A DNA stretch of 64,000 bases from Streptomyces halobius (GTDB taxonomy: Bacteria; Actinomycetota; Actinomycetes; Streptomycetales; Streptomycetaceae), in NCBI RefSeq assembly GCF_023277745.1, contig NZ_CP086322.1:5394001-5458000 (forward strand), read 5' to 3'. This document shows, piece by piece, positions 46,451 to 57,662 of this stretch. Below the pieces are notes generated by a model. That model ran no database searches and had not been told where the DNA came from. It saw only the letters and a list, made by a program, of their open reading frames with translations. The number at the start of each line of letters is the position of its first letter. The stretch's first letter is position 1. The position numbers and the translations under genes are program-made.

Positions 46451-47746
46451 ATGCCACGGAACGAACCGACAGAGTTCACCGACGGAGCGGACGTGGAGCG
46501 CTCGCTGAAGCGCCGTAAGGCGATGCGGTACGCGGTGCCGGTCGCGGTGGCGGGGGTTGCGGCGGCGACGATCGGGCTGGTCCCGGCGTTCGCCGGCGTC
46601 GGTTCTCCCGATCTGCCGAAGATTTCGGCACAGGATTTGGTCGCCAAGATAGCCAGGTCGGATGTCCAGCAGCTGTCCGGCACGGTCCGGGTCAGCGCGG
46701 ACCTGGGTCTGCCGTCCCTGCCGGGCGGTGCCGGCGCCAGCGCGTTCGGCGGCGAGGGTGAGCGGGGCGGCGAGCAGGGCGGGGACGGCGCGTCCGCGTC
46801 GCCGCAGAGCAAGCTGATGGAGCTGGCGTCCGGTGCGCATACGCTGCGCGTCGCCACCGACGGCCCCGACAGGCATCGGGTGTCGATCGTCGACAAGGCC
46901 GCCGAGTACAGCATCGTCCACAACGGCGCCGAGGTCTGGGCGTACGACAGCGGCAGCAACACCGCCATCCACAGCACGGCCGACGGCGCCCGGCGCGGCA
47001 AGCACCACGAGGCGCACAAGGGCCGGCCCGAGGGCCTGCCCAAGGGCCTGAAGGACGCCACTCCGCAGGACCTCGCGAAGGAGGCCCTCAAGGCGGCGGG
47101 CGACACCACCTCGGTCACGGTCGACGGCACGGCCAAGGTCGCCGGGCGGGACGCCTACCAGCTGGCGATCAAGCCGAAGCAGTCCGGCTCGACGATCGGA
47201 GCGATACGGATCGCGGTGGACGCCGAGAACGGCGTCCCGCTGAAGTTCACCCTCACTCCCAAGAGCGGCGGCGCGGCGGTGATCGACGCGGGCTTCACCA
47301 ACGTCGACTTCGCCAAGCCCGATGCGAGCACCTTCTCCTTCACGCCGCCGAAGGGCGCCAAGGTCGTCGACGGCGACAAGGAGCACGCGAAGGCGCGGCA
47401 GGACTTCGAGGCCGGCAAGGGCCGCGAGGGCCTGAACAAGCACCACGAGGCTCTGAAGCACATCAAGGGCGGCCCGGACGGGTTCGACGTCATCGGCAAG
47501 GGCTGGACGTCCATCGCCAAGATCAAGGGTTCCGGCTCGGGGCTGCCCTCCGGCAAGGAGCAGGGCGCGGCCGGCGACGCGGGCAAGTTCCTCGACAGCA
47601 TCGGCGACAAGGTGACCGGCTCCTTCGGCTCCGGCCGTGTCTTCAGCACCCGCCTGGTCAACGCCCTGCTGACGGACGACGGCACGATCTACGTCGGAGC
47701 TGTCGACAAGCAGTCCCTGATAGCCGCGGCCAACGCCGCGAAGTAA
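46451..47746 (+). CDS. LolA-like exported protein with N-terminal membrane segment
   Basis: 431 residues. A basic start (VERSLKRRKAMRYAVP) precedes a hydrophobic segment (VAVAGVAAATIGLVPAFAG) acting as signal or anchor. The exported part has the open beta-barrel features of LolA/LppX-like proteins (MELASGAHTLRVATDG, GRDAYQLAIKPKQSGSTIGA, IDAGFTNVDFAKPD). Two Lys/His/Gly-rich linkers interrupt it. Such proteins bind lipid or hydrophobic molecules; this bacterium has no outer membrane, so true Lol transport is unlikely. An ABC exporter follows 180 bp later, suggesting a joint function. ATG 46451 has GACGGAGG upstream. Confidence 0.75.
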   Translation: MPRNEPTEFTDGADVERSLKRRKAMRYAVPVAVAGVAAATIGLVPAFAGVGSPDLPKISAQDLVAKIARSDVQQLSGTVRVSADLGLPSLPGGAGASAFGGEGERGGEQGGDGASASPQSKLMELASGAHTLRVATDGPDRHRVSIVDKAAEYSIVHNGAEVWAYDSGSNTAIHSTADGARRGKHHEAHKGRPEGLPKGLKDATPQDLAKEALKAAGDTTSVTVDGTAKVAGRDAYQLAIKPKQSGSTIGAIRIAVDAENGVPLKFTLTPKSGGAAVIDAGFTNVDFAKPDASTFSFTPPKGAKVVDGDKEHAKARQDFEAGKGREGLNKHHEALKHIKGGPDGFDVIGKGWTSIAKIKGSGSGLPSGKEQGAAGDAGKFLDSIGDKVTGSFGSGRVFSTRLVNALLTDDGTIYVGAVDKQSLIAAANAAK

Positions 47747-47765
47747 GGGAACGGGACGGTAGGAA

Positions 47766-47912
47766 GCAGCCGTCAGCCGTCAGCCGTCAGCCGTCACCGT
47801 CGGCCGTAGCCGAGGCGGCTGAGGGATCGCCGCGCCACTCGTCCCCGGGTGGCGCGGCGCAGCCCGTACCTTCGACGCCACACGTACGCCTTCGACGCCA
47901 TACGTACGCCAC
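47766..47912. repeat. Short tandem repeats between LolA-like and ABC genes
   Basis: CAGCCGT is repeated about four times at 47766-47795 (CAGCCGTCAGCCGTCAGCCG), and a 20-bp unit beginning CTTCGACGCCA is doubled at 47871-47912. These are simple-sequence expansions with no evident function. Confidence 0.6.
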
Positions 47913-47928
47913 GACACCGGGGGAGCCG

Positions 47929-48927
47929 ATGGCACAGCCACCCGCCGCGGGGCACCGACGCGAACACCCGCCCGCCGAGGAGCGGGTGATCGAGACGCGC
48001 GGGCTGACCAAGGCGTACCGCGGCAGCCGGCTCGCCGTCGACGGTCTTGATCTGGCCGTACCGCGCGGCAGTGTCTTCGGCTTCCTCGGCCCCAACGGTT
48101 CCGGCAAGACCACCACCATCCGCATGCTGATGGGCCTGATCGAACCGACCGCCGGCAGCGCGCGGGTGCTCGGGCGGCAGATGCCCGGCGCGGGCCGCCG
48201 GGTGCTTCCCAAGGTCGGAGCCCTCATCGAGGGCCCGGCTCTCTACGGCTTCCTCAGCGGCCGCGACAATCTGCGGCGGCTCGACTCCGCCGACCCGGCG
48301 GCCGACCCCCGCACCCGCGCCGCGCGCGTCGGCAGCGCGCTGGAGCGGGTGGGCCTGGCCGCCGCGGCAGGCAAGAAGGCGCGTACCTACTCCCTCGGCA
48401 TGAAGCAGCGCCTGGGGCTGGCCGCGGCCCTGCTGCAACCCCGTGAGCTGCTGGTTCTCGATGAGCCGACCAACGGCCTCGACCCGCAGGGCATGCGGGA
48501 GATCAGGGCCCTGGTCCGGGAGCTGGCGGCGGACGGCACCACCGTCTTCCTCTCCTCGCACCTCCTCGATGAGATCGAGCAGGTCTGTACCCATGCCGCG
48601 GTGATGGCCCGCGGCCGGCTGATCGCCCAGAGCACGGTCGCCGACCTCTCCGCCACGGTGCTCGGCTCACACGGCCTCGGCAGGCTGTCGGTGACCACCC
48701 CCGATACGGCGGACGCGGTGCGTGTCCTGAAGGAGCACGGCGTGACCGACCTCAAGGTCACCGACGACCGGGTGACGGGCGAGCTCCCCTCCGAGCCGGA
48801 ACTCGCCGATCTGAACGCCGCGCTCGTCCACGCCGACATCCGGGTCCGCGCCTTCGGCGCTCAGCGCCCCTCACTGGAGGACGTCTTTGTGCAGCTGACC
48901 GGGGAGGGCTTCGATGTCGCAGGCTGA
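47929..48927 (+). CDS. ABC transporter ATP-binding protein
   Basis: 332 residues. Walker A is GPNGSGKTTT, the signature is YSLGMKQRLGLA, Walker B is LLVLDEPTNGLDPQG, and the switch His is in VFLSSHLLDE. A C-terminal 80-residue domain (LSVTTPDTADAVRVLKEHG) is typical of exporters of the drug/antibiotic-resistance (BcrA-like) class. ATG 47929 follows GGGGGAGCCG. It overlaps the permease gene by 14 bp, so the two form one transporter. Confidence 0.92.
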   Translation: MAQPPAAGHRREHPPAEERVIETRGLTKAYRGSRLAVDGLDLAVPRGSVFGFLGPNGSGKTTTIRMLMGLIEPTAGSARVLGRQMPGAGRRVLPKVGALIEGPALYGFLSGRDNLRRLDSADPAADPRTRAARVGSALERVGLAAAAGKKARTYSLGMKQRLGLAAALLQPRELLVLDEPTNGLDPQGMREIRALVRELAADGTTVFLSSHLLDEIEQVCTHAAVMARGRLIAQSTVADLSATVLGSHGLGRLSVTTPDTADAVRVLKEHGVTDLKVTDDRVTGELPSEPELADLNAALVHADIRVRAFGAQRPSLEDVFVQLTGEGFDVAG

Positions 48928-49786
48928 GGCGGTACTGCGCCGGCCCCGATCGCTGTGGTCGCTGGGCCTGCTGCGCAGCGAGATCGGTGTGACGTTCCGG
49001 CGCTGGCGCACCCTCGCGCTGCTGGCCGTCCTGGCGGGCGTACCGATCCTGGTCGGTATCGCGGTGAAGATCGAGACCGGGGACGGCGGTTCGGCAGGCG
49101 GCGGCCACGGAGGCGGCCCCGCGTTCATCTCGCAGATCACCAACAACGGACTCTTCCTGGTCTTCACCTCGCTCGCCGTGACGCTCCCGTTCTTCCTGCC
49201 GATGTCCGTGGGGGTGATCGCGGGCGACTCCATAGCGGGTGAGGCCAACGCCGGGACGCTGCGCTATCTGCTCGTCGCCCCCGCCGGCCGCACCCGCCTC
49301 CTGCTGGTCAAATACGCCACGACCATGACGTTCTGCCTGGTGGGCACCCTGACCGTGGCGATATCGGCCCTGGCCACCGGCGCGCTGCTGTTCCCGCTGG
49401 GCGATGTCACCCTGCTCTCCGGCACCTCCGTGTCCTTCGGCGCGGGGCTGCTGCGCGCGCTGGCCATCGCCTGTGTCGTAGCGCTCTCCCTCATAGGGGT
49501 GGCCGCCGTCGGCCTGTTCATCTCGACGCTCACCAGCAGCGGTATCGCCGCGATGGCGACGACGGTCGGCCTGCTGATCACCGTGCAGATCCTGGACACG
49601 ATCCCGCAGCTGGACGGCGTCCAGCCCTATCTCTTCCCGCACTACTGGCTGTCCTTCGCCGACCTGCTCCGCGACCCCGTCTACTGGGACCAGCTCCAGA
49701 AGAACCTCGGACTGCAAGCGCTGTACGCCGTCGTCTTCGGCTCGGCCGCCTGGGCGCGGTTCACGACGCGGGACATCACGGCGTGA
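48914..49786 (+). CDS. ABC transporter permease
   Basis: 290 residues with about six transmembrane helices and a first external loop (EIETGDGG-like Gly/Ser region). It resembles ABC-2 type permeases paired with BcrA-like ATPases; the segment GDSIAGEANAGTLRYLLVAP matches their conserved cytosolic loop. Overlaps the ATPase gene. The substrate is unknown; the LolA-like protein upstream suggests a lipid or hydrophobic cargo. Confidence 0.87.
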   Translation: MSQAEAVLRRPRSLWSLGLLRSEIGVTFRRWRTLALLAVLAGVPILVGIAVKIETGDGGSAGGGHGGGPAFISQITNNGLFLVFTSLAVTLPFFLPMSVGVIAGDSIAGEANAGTLRYLLVAPAGRTRLLLVKYATTMTFCLVGTLTVAISALATGALLFPLGDVTLLSGTSVSFGAGLLRALAIACVVALSLIGVAAVGLFISTLTSSGIAAMATTVGLLITVQILDTIPQLDGVQPYLFPHYWLSFADLLRDPVYWDQLQKNLGLQALYAVVFGSAAWARFTTRDITA

Positions 49787-49798
49787 TGCCGCCTGCCC

Positions 49799-50005
49799 TC
49801 AGCCCTTCGCCACCAGCCCGAAGCCGGCCCACCGCTCGGGCGGCATCTCTGCGGGGAAGACCGTAAGACCCACCAAAAACGGGGAGGTTGGCGCCAGGTA
49901 CCGCATCATCCCGACCGTCGACAGCGGCAACCGCACCGCCGCCGCGCCGCAGCAGATCAGCGGCACCGCGGTCACGGTCCCGCACTCCGCGAGCACCAGC
50001 GCCGC
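49799..50005 (-). pseudogene. RarD/EamA-type transporter, C-terminal fragment
   Basis: A 66-codon remnant reading ECGTVTAVPLICCGAAAVRL, then PLSTVGMMRYLAPTSPFLVG and MPPERWAGFGLVAKG. It matches the last two or three helices of RarD-type transporters (VTAVPLLLFG...VPLSTVGLLQYLAPT...MPP-RW-GF). The first three quarters of the gene are absent, and the end is cut short. Its upstream edge merges with repeat cluster C. Confidence 0.72.
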
Positions 50006-50186
50006 CGAACAGCCCCGCGCAGCGGCAACCAGCCCACCGCGTGGGGGTACCGCCCACGCCGTTCAGGCAGTGGGGGAGCAACGGCGGGACGGCCACAACG
50101 TCGGCTCAGGCAAAGCGCGGCGGACGCCCGCAGCAAGCGTCACGGTGGGACAGCCGGAAACGTGGGGCTCAGGCCAAGCACAGCGC
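50006..50186. repeat. Repeat cluster C (reverse orientation)
   Basis: Read on the minus strand it has two cores, CGCCGCGCTTTGCCTG (50107-50122) and CGCTGTGCTTGGCCTG (50170-50185). Each is followed by a CACGTT-type module ending in GTCCC(G/A)CCG, and the series ends with GCTGCGCGGGGCTGTTCGGC. The order is the same as in cluster B. It touches the korB stop codon at 50187. A hairpin unit is inserted at 50041-50074. Confidence 0.82.
50041..50074. repeat. Hairpin unit apparently inserted in repeat cluster C
   Basis: GTGGGGGTACCGCCCA with GCCGTTCAGGC and TGGG. In cluster B the flanks AGCCCACCGC and GGAGCAACGGCGGG are separated by a single base; here they are separated by these 34 bases. This is a clean presence/absence difference. 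Confidence 0.75.
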
Positions 50187-53214
<3,028 letters not shown>

Positions 53215-53507
53215 TGCTTCGGACCTCCCTCGGGGGTGCTTCCCCGCCTGAGGCAGGGCTCGGGACGTGTCGTACCGACCGGTTGTCCCAATATCCATCG
53301 TACGTGGGTAAGGGTGCCCTTCCCTGGGGTCGATCACATGCTGGACATCAAGGCGAGACGCTGCGCCGGCGCGCTTTGTCATAAAATCACCGCCCTCGTT
53401 CTCCCTTCTTCAAGACGCTCCGGACTCGTCCATTGGTTCTACGTCCGCAGTCCTGGTTCCCGGCCGGGTACGGTCCCGGCCTGCACATCTGAAAGCGTGT
53501 CAGTCGG

Positions 53508-54182
53508 TCAGGAGTTGAGATAGGTCAGCACCGCGAGCACCCGGCGGTGATCCCCGTCACTCTGCGACAGGCCCAGCTTCAGGAAGATGTTGCTGACGTG
53601 CTTCTCGACCGCACCATGGCTGACCACCAGCTGCCGGGCGATCGCGGAGTTCGTCCGGCCCTCGGCCATCAGCCCCAGCACCTCCCGCTCCCTCGGCGTC
53701 AGATGGGCCAGCACATCCTGCTTGCGGCTGCGGCCGAGCAGCTGCGCGACCACCTCCGGGTCCAGCGCGGTGCCGCCCTCGGCGACCCGCACCATCGCGT
53801 CGACGAACTCCCGTACCTCGGCCACCCGGTCCTTCAGCAGATAGCCGATGCCCCGGCTCGAACCGGCCAGCAGCTCCGTCGCGTACTGCTCCTCGACGTA
53901 CTGCGAGAGCACCAGCACACCCAGCTCCGGGTGGTCCCGGCGCAGCCGGATCGAGGCCCGTACCCCCTCATCGGTGTGCGTCGGCGGCATTCGTACGTCC
54001 GCCACCACCACATCCGGCAGCGCGCCCTCGGCCGCCAGCTCCCCGATCACCTTGATCAGCGCCTCGGCGTCCCCCACGCCCGCCACGACCTCGTGGCCCC
54101 GGTCGGTCAGCAACCGTGTCAGGCCCTCCCGAAGCAGCACCGAATCCTCGGCGATGACCACCCGCACCCTGTCCTCCACGGT
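53508..54182 (-). CDS. NarL/LuxR-type response regulator
   Basis: 224 residues. The receiver domain has the phosphorylation Asp in VVVADVRMPP, Thr/Ser in VLVLSQYVEE and Lys in YLLKDRV. The LuxR helix-turn-helix is LTPREREVLGLMAEGRTNSA with AVEKHVSNIFLKLGL. GTG 54182 was chosen because the family begins RVRVVIAEDS; an ATG at 54206 is possible. It lies beside two sensor kinases transcribed in the same direction and most likely serves both. Confidence 0.88.
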   Translation of the reverse strand, partial: TVEDRVRVVIAEDSVLLREGLTRLLTDRGHEVVAGVGDAEALIKVIGELAAEGALPDVVVADVRMPPTHTDEGVRASIRLRRDHPELGVLVLSQYVEEQYATELLAGSSRGIGYLLKDRVAEVREFVDAMVRVAEGGTALDPEVVAQLLGRSRKQDVLAHLTPREREVLGLMAEGRTNSAIARQLVVSHGAVEKHVSNIFLKLGLSQSDGDHRRVLAVLTYLNS

Positions 54183-54482
54183 TCCGATTCCCCCATGCCT
54201 TGTCATCCCCCGCCCTGCCAGCCCCAGCATTCCAGCATCCGGACGGTGACGTGGCGAGGGACGGGGATGAGAGGGAGGCCGGGGATCGGGGTGCGGGAGG
54301 GGAGTGGGCGCGGGGGCCGGGCGGGGGTAATGGCTCTGGGGTAATGGCTCTGGGGTGGGGGTGCTGACGGTGGGCGGGGGCGTGAGGCGGGTGGGAAGCC
54401 GGGGCCGGCGGCCGGGGCCGGACCCCCGTCCCGGCCCCAGCCGCCGGCCGGTAGGCCGTCGCCGCCGACTACCCGGCCGCCG

Positions 54483-55796
54483 CTATCCGCGCCACGGCAG
54501 CTCGGCGGTGATGGAGGTCGGGCCGCCGTTCGGGGAGTCCACGAGCAGCAGGCCGTCGACGGATCCGAGCCGCTCGGCGAGACCGGCCAGGCCGGTGCCG
54601 ACCTCGGTGTTCGCGCCGCCGCGGCCGTTGTCCCGCACCAGCAGCATGATCCGGTCCGCGGAGTGCCAGACATCCACCGTCGCGCTCGTCGCCCGCGAGT
54701 GCTTCGAGACGTTCTGCAGCAGCTCGGAGACGGTGAAGTACGCGATGCCCTCGATCGCCGCGGCCGGGCGCCGGTCCAGATCGACGGACACCGTCACCGG
54801 CACCGTGCAGCGCGCGGCCAGCGCGGACAGCGCCGGGCCCAGGCCCCGGTCGGTCAGGATCGCCGGGTGGATCCCGCGCGCCAGGTCCCGCAGCTCCTGC
54901 AGCGCGATCTTCACCTCGCCATGGGCCTCGTCCACCATCTTCGCGGCGGCGTCGGGATCCTCCGCCAGCTTCTCCCTGGCCAGGCCCAGGTCCATGGCGA
55001 GCGAGACCAGCCGGGCCTGTGCGCCGTCGTGCAGATCGCGCTCGATACGCCGCAGATCGGCCGCCGCGGTGTCGACCACGAACCCGCGGTCCGACTCCAG
55101 CTCCGAGACCCGGGTGGCGAGGGAGGAGGGGCCCAGCAGGCCATGGACCATGACCCGGTCCACCTGCGTCAGCCCGTGGATCACCCACGGCCCCGCCATC
55201 ACGAGCAGCAGCCCGACGGCGCTGGTGACCCCTATCTCCAGCGGGGTGTCGACGTAGGCGCCGTTGCCGTGTCCATCGCCCCAGATCTGCATGCCCGGCC
55301 GGCCGAGATACGCGGGGAACGTCCACCGCCACAGCGGATAGGCCAGCAGTCCCCAGCCCACGGCCCAGAACGTCGTCGAGGAGATGAAGGAGAACAGCGC
55401 CCACGGGAAGTGCAGAAACGCGTACAGAAGGTGCCGCCAGGAGACCCCGCTCTTCAGCACGGCCCCGACCCATGCCATCAGGCCCGGCTTGGCCGCGCGG
55501 ACCGGCTCGGGGTCCGCCACCTCCTGGCCCAGCAGGGCACGGGCCCGCGCCCGCTCCAGCCCACCCAGCGCCCGGCATCCGGCCAGCCCGCCCGCCAGCA
55601 CCGGGATGCCCAGGAACGTGATCAGCAGTCCGGCGCCGAGCGAGATCACCGTTATCGCGTACGCGAACATGAGGACGGCCATCGGGACGCTCAGGAAGAG
55701 GTGGAGGTACTCCCGCCAGGTGTGCCCGGAGAACGGGGCACGCAGCCCTACGGGCACCCGGGAGCCGCGAGGCCGCGGTGCGTAAGCGGTATCCAT
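54483..55796 (-). CDS. Sensor histidine kinase (DesK/NarX-like), copy 1
   Basis: 437 residues. The N-terminal part is a putative sensor with four or more transmembrane helices (MAVLMFAYAITVISLGAGLL and others). The dimerisation/phosphoacceptor box is IERDLHDGAQARLVSLAM, and the ATPase domain has YFTVSELLQNVSKHS and VRDNGRGGAN. It ends GPTSITAELPWRG. ATG 55796 has a poor ribosome-binding site, so the start is less sure. Highly similar to the kinase at 56039, pointing to tandem duplication. Confidence 0.88.
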   Translation of the reverse strand: MDTAYAPRPRGSRVPVGLRAPFSGHTWREYLHLFLSVPMAVLMFAYAITVISLGAGLLITFLGIPVLAGGLAGCRALGGLERARARALLGQEVADPEPVRAAKPGLMAWVGAVLKSGVSWRHLLYAFLHFPWALFSFISSTTFWAVGWGLLAYPLWRWTFPAYLGRPGMQIWGDGHGNGAYVDTPLEIGVTSAVGLLLVMAGPWVIHGLTQVDRVMVHGLLGPSSLATRVSELESDRGFVVDTAAADLRRIERDLHDGAQARLVSLAMDLGLAREKLAEDPDAAAKMVDEAHGEVKIALQELRDLARGIHPAILTDRGLGPALSALAARCTVPVTVSVDLDRRPAAAIEGIAYFTVSELLQNVSKHSRATSATVDVWHSADRIMLLVRDNGRGGANTEVGTGLAGLAERLGSVDGLLLVDSPNGGPTSITAELPWRG

Positions 55797-56038
55797 CGTC
55801 TCGTCGTCCGTTCCGCCGGGCGCGGTCCCTGCCGTGGGCCCCTGCCGTGGGCCCCTGCCACGGCTGCCGTGCGCCGGCTCTGTTGCGTATGTCCAGGGTC
55901 TGGGGCCGCGCCCGCCCGCGCCATGAGGCTCTTCGCAGTCTTTTCCGGGGGTTTTCCCCACCCCGGACCTGGGTTGGGCGCAACGGCCAGGTCGGGAGGG
56001 GACGAGGGGCAGGGAGCTCGGCTGCGGTCAGCCCCCGC

Positions 56039-57226
56039 CTACCCGCCCGTCCGTGCCCGCCACGGCAGCTCCGCCGTCACCCGCGTCGGCCCGCCGACCG
56101 GTGAATCCAGCACGAACAGCCCGTCCACCGAGCCCAGCCGCTCGGCGAGCCCGGCCATCCCGCTGCCGCCGTCCAGCCGTGCCCCGCCCCGTCCGTCATC
56201 CCGCACCTGGATCAGCAGCCGGTCCCCGGCCCGCCACACCTCGACCTCCGCCCGCCGCGCCGCACTGTGCTTCGAGACGTTCTGCAGCAGCTCGGAGACG
56301 GTGAAGTAGGCGATGCCCTCGATGGCGGGCGCGGGCCGCTCGGGCAGGTCCACGGAGGTGGTGACCGGCACCGTGCAGCGCGCGGCCAGCGCGGACAGCG
56401 CCGGGCCCAGACCCCGGTCGGTCAGGATCGCCGGATGAATGCCCCGGGCCAGATCACGCAGTTCCTGGAGCGCCAGCTTCACCTCGCCGTGCGCCTCGTC
56501 CACCATGGCCGCCGCCGCTTCCGGATCCTCCAGCAGTTTCTCCTTGGCCAGGCCGAGCCCCATGGCCAGGGTGACCAGCCGGGCCTGTGCGCCGTCGTGC
56601 AGATCGCGCTCGATACGCCGCAGATCGGCCGCGACGGTGTCGGTGACCGTCGCCCGGTCCGACTCCAGCTGGGCGATCCGGCGCTCCAGTTCGTCGGACG
56701 GCGAGAGCAGCCCGCGCACCATGGCCCGGTCCACGTTCGACAGCCAACGGGTCACCCACGGCAGCACCGGCCACGCCACGAAGAGCGAGACGAGGGTGAG
56801 CGTGAAGGTGAAGACGGCCCACGGCAGCCGGATGAACGTGAAAAGCGCGTGCCGCCAGGCGACCGGATCCTTCAGACACGTCCACAGCCAGGGGAAGAAG
56901 CCCCGGTCGCGCGGCCGCAACGCACTCGGCTCCGGTACATGCACCCCGAGCAACACCCGTGCCCGCGCACGCTCCAGCCTCCCGTACTGCCGGCACACCA
57001 TCAGCCCCACTGCCAACAGCGGCAGCCCGATCACCGTGACGGACAGCCCGAGCCCCAGCGTGAGCCAGACGACCACCAGCAAGAATGCGGCCACACCCAA
57101 CGGGAAATTGGACAGAAGGTACGCGATTTCCCGCCAGGTCCAGGAGCTGAGGGGCGCTCTGGGCGCTGGTGGCGAGGTGCCGTCGAGGCCGCCTTGAGCA
57201 GCACTGAGCTGGGAATTGTCCGTCAT
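56039..57226 (-). CDS. Sensor histidine kinase (DesK/NarX-like), copy 2
   Basis: 395 residues, paralogue of the adjacent kinase. The membrane sensor is shorter (LLSNFPLGVAAFLLVVVWLT, LPWAVFTFTLTLVSLFVAWP). The phosphoacceptor box IERDLHDGAQARLVTLAM and the ATPase motifs YFTVSELLQNVSKHS and VRDDGRGGARLDGGSG are conserved. The DNA around the ATPase domain is nearly identical to that of copy 1 (for example 54709-54760 against 56273-56324). The differing sensor domains suggest two inputs feeding one response regulator. Confidence 0.9.
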   Translation of the reverse strand: MTDNSQLSAAQGGLDGTSPPAPRAPLSSWTWREIAYLLSNFPLGVAAFLLVVVWLTLGLGLSVTVIGLPLLAVGLMVCRQYGRLERARARVLLGVHVPEPSALRPRDRGFFPWLWTCLKDPVAWRHALFTFIRLPWAVFTFTLTLVSLFVAWPVLPWVTRWLSNVDRAMVRGLLSPSDELERRIAQLESDRATVTDTVAADLRRIERDLHDGAQARLVTLAMGLGLAKEKLLEDPEAAAAMVDEAHGEVKLALQELRDLARGIHPAILTDRGLGPALSALAARCTVPVTTSVDLPERPAPAIEGIAYFTVSELLQNVSKHSAARRAEVEVWRAGDRLLIQVRDDGRGGARLDGGSGMAGLAERLGSVDGLFVLDSPVGGPTRVTAELPWRARTGG

Positions 57227-57662
57227 GGTCCCCAGCCTGCCCGGCCCTGGCTCCGCGTGCCATGGGGTTCCTGGGGTGCAGCGGGTGGGGTTTGCCCTAC
57301 CCCCCAGCGCCCCCTCCCCACCTCGGTCGGGTAACCGTTTGTGATCGATTGCCGTGCGCTTCGGGCCCTTTGCGTCCGTCAGGGAAGCCGCACCGGATCG
57401 CCGTGCGCACCCACGGGAGCGCCGTTCTGACGGCTCGTCCGTAGTCCGTGCCCTCGCGTGGGCGCTGGGGAGTGCCTATGTCGTTATCCACAGGATGGAC
57501 ACCGCGCGGCGGCGGGACCGTAAGGTGAGGCGATTAAGGAACGGAGGGGCGAGGGACGATGACGCGGGATCACGACAGCCGGTTGCCGGCGTCGGATTCC
57601 GTCCGGCGTCCCCCGTTGCAGAGCACAGGGGCCGCGTCGACATGGCGAGTGGGAGTACGGGC
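57227..57662. other. Divergent intergenic region with a DnaA-box sequence
   Basis: 436 bp between kinase copy 2 and the EccD-like gene. No separate gene is convincing. TTATCCACA at 57484-57492 is a perfect E. coli-type DnaA box, isolated here. Near 57535 the sequence GGCGATTAAGGAACGGAGGGGCG is unusually purine-rich, and a translated start could lie near it. Confidence 0.5.

Noticed and set aside
53215..53382. N-terminal extension of korA from ATG 53382
   Set aside because: The frame is open, but the leader is unlike family members; GTG 53214 has a clear ribosome-binding site.
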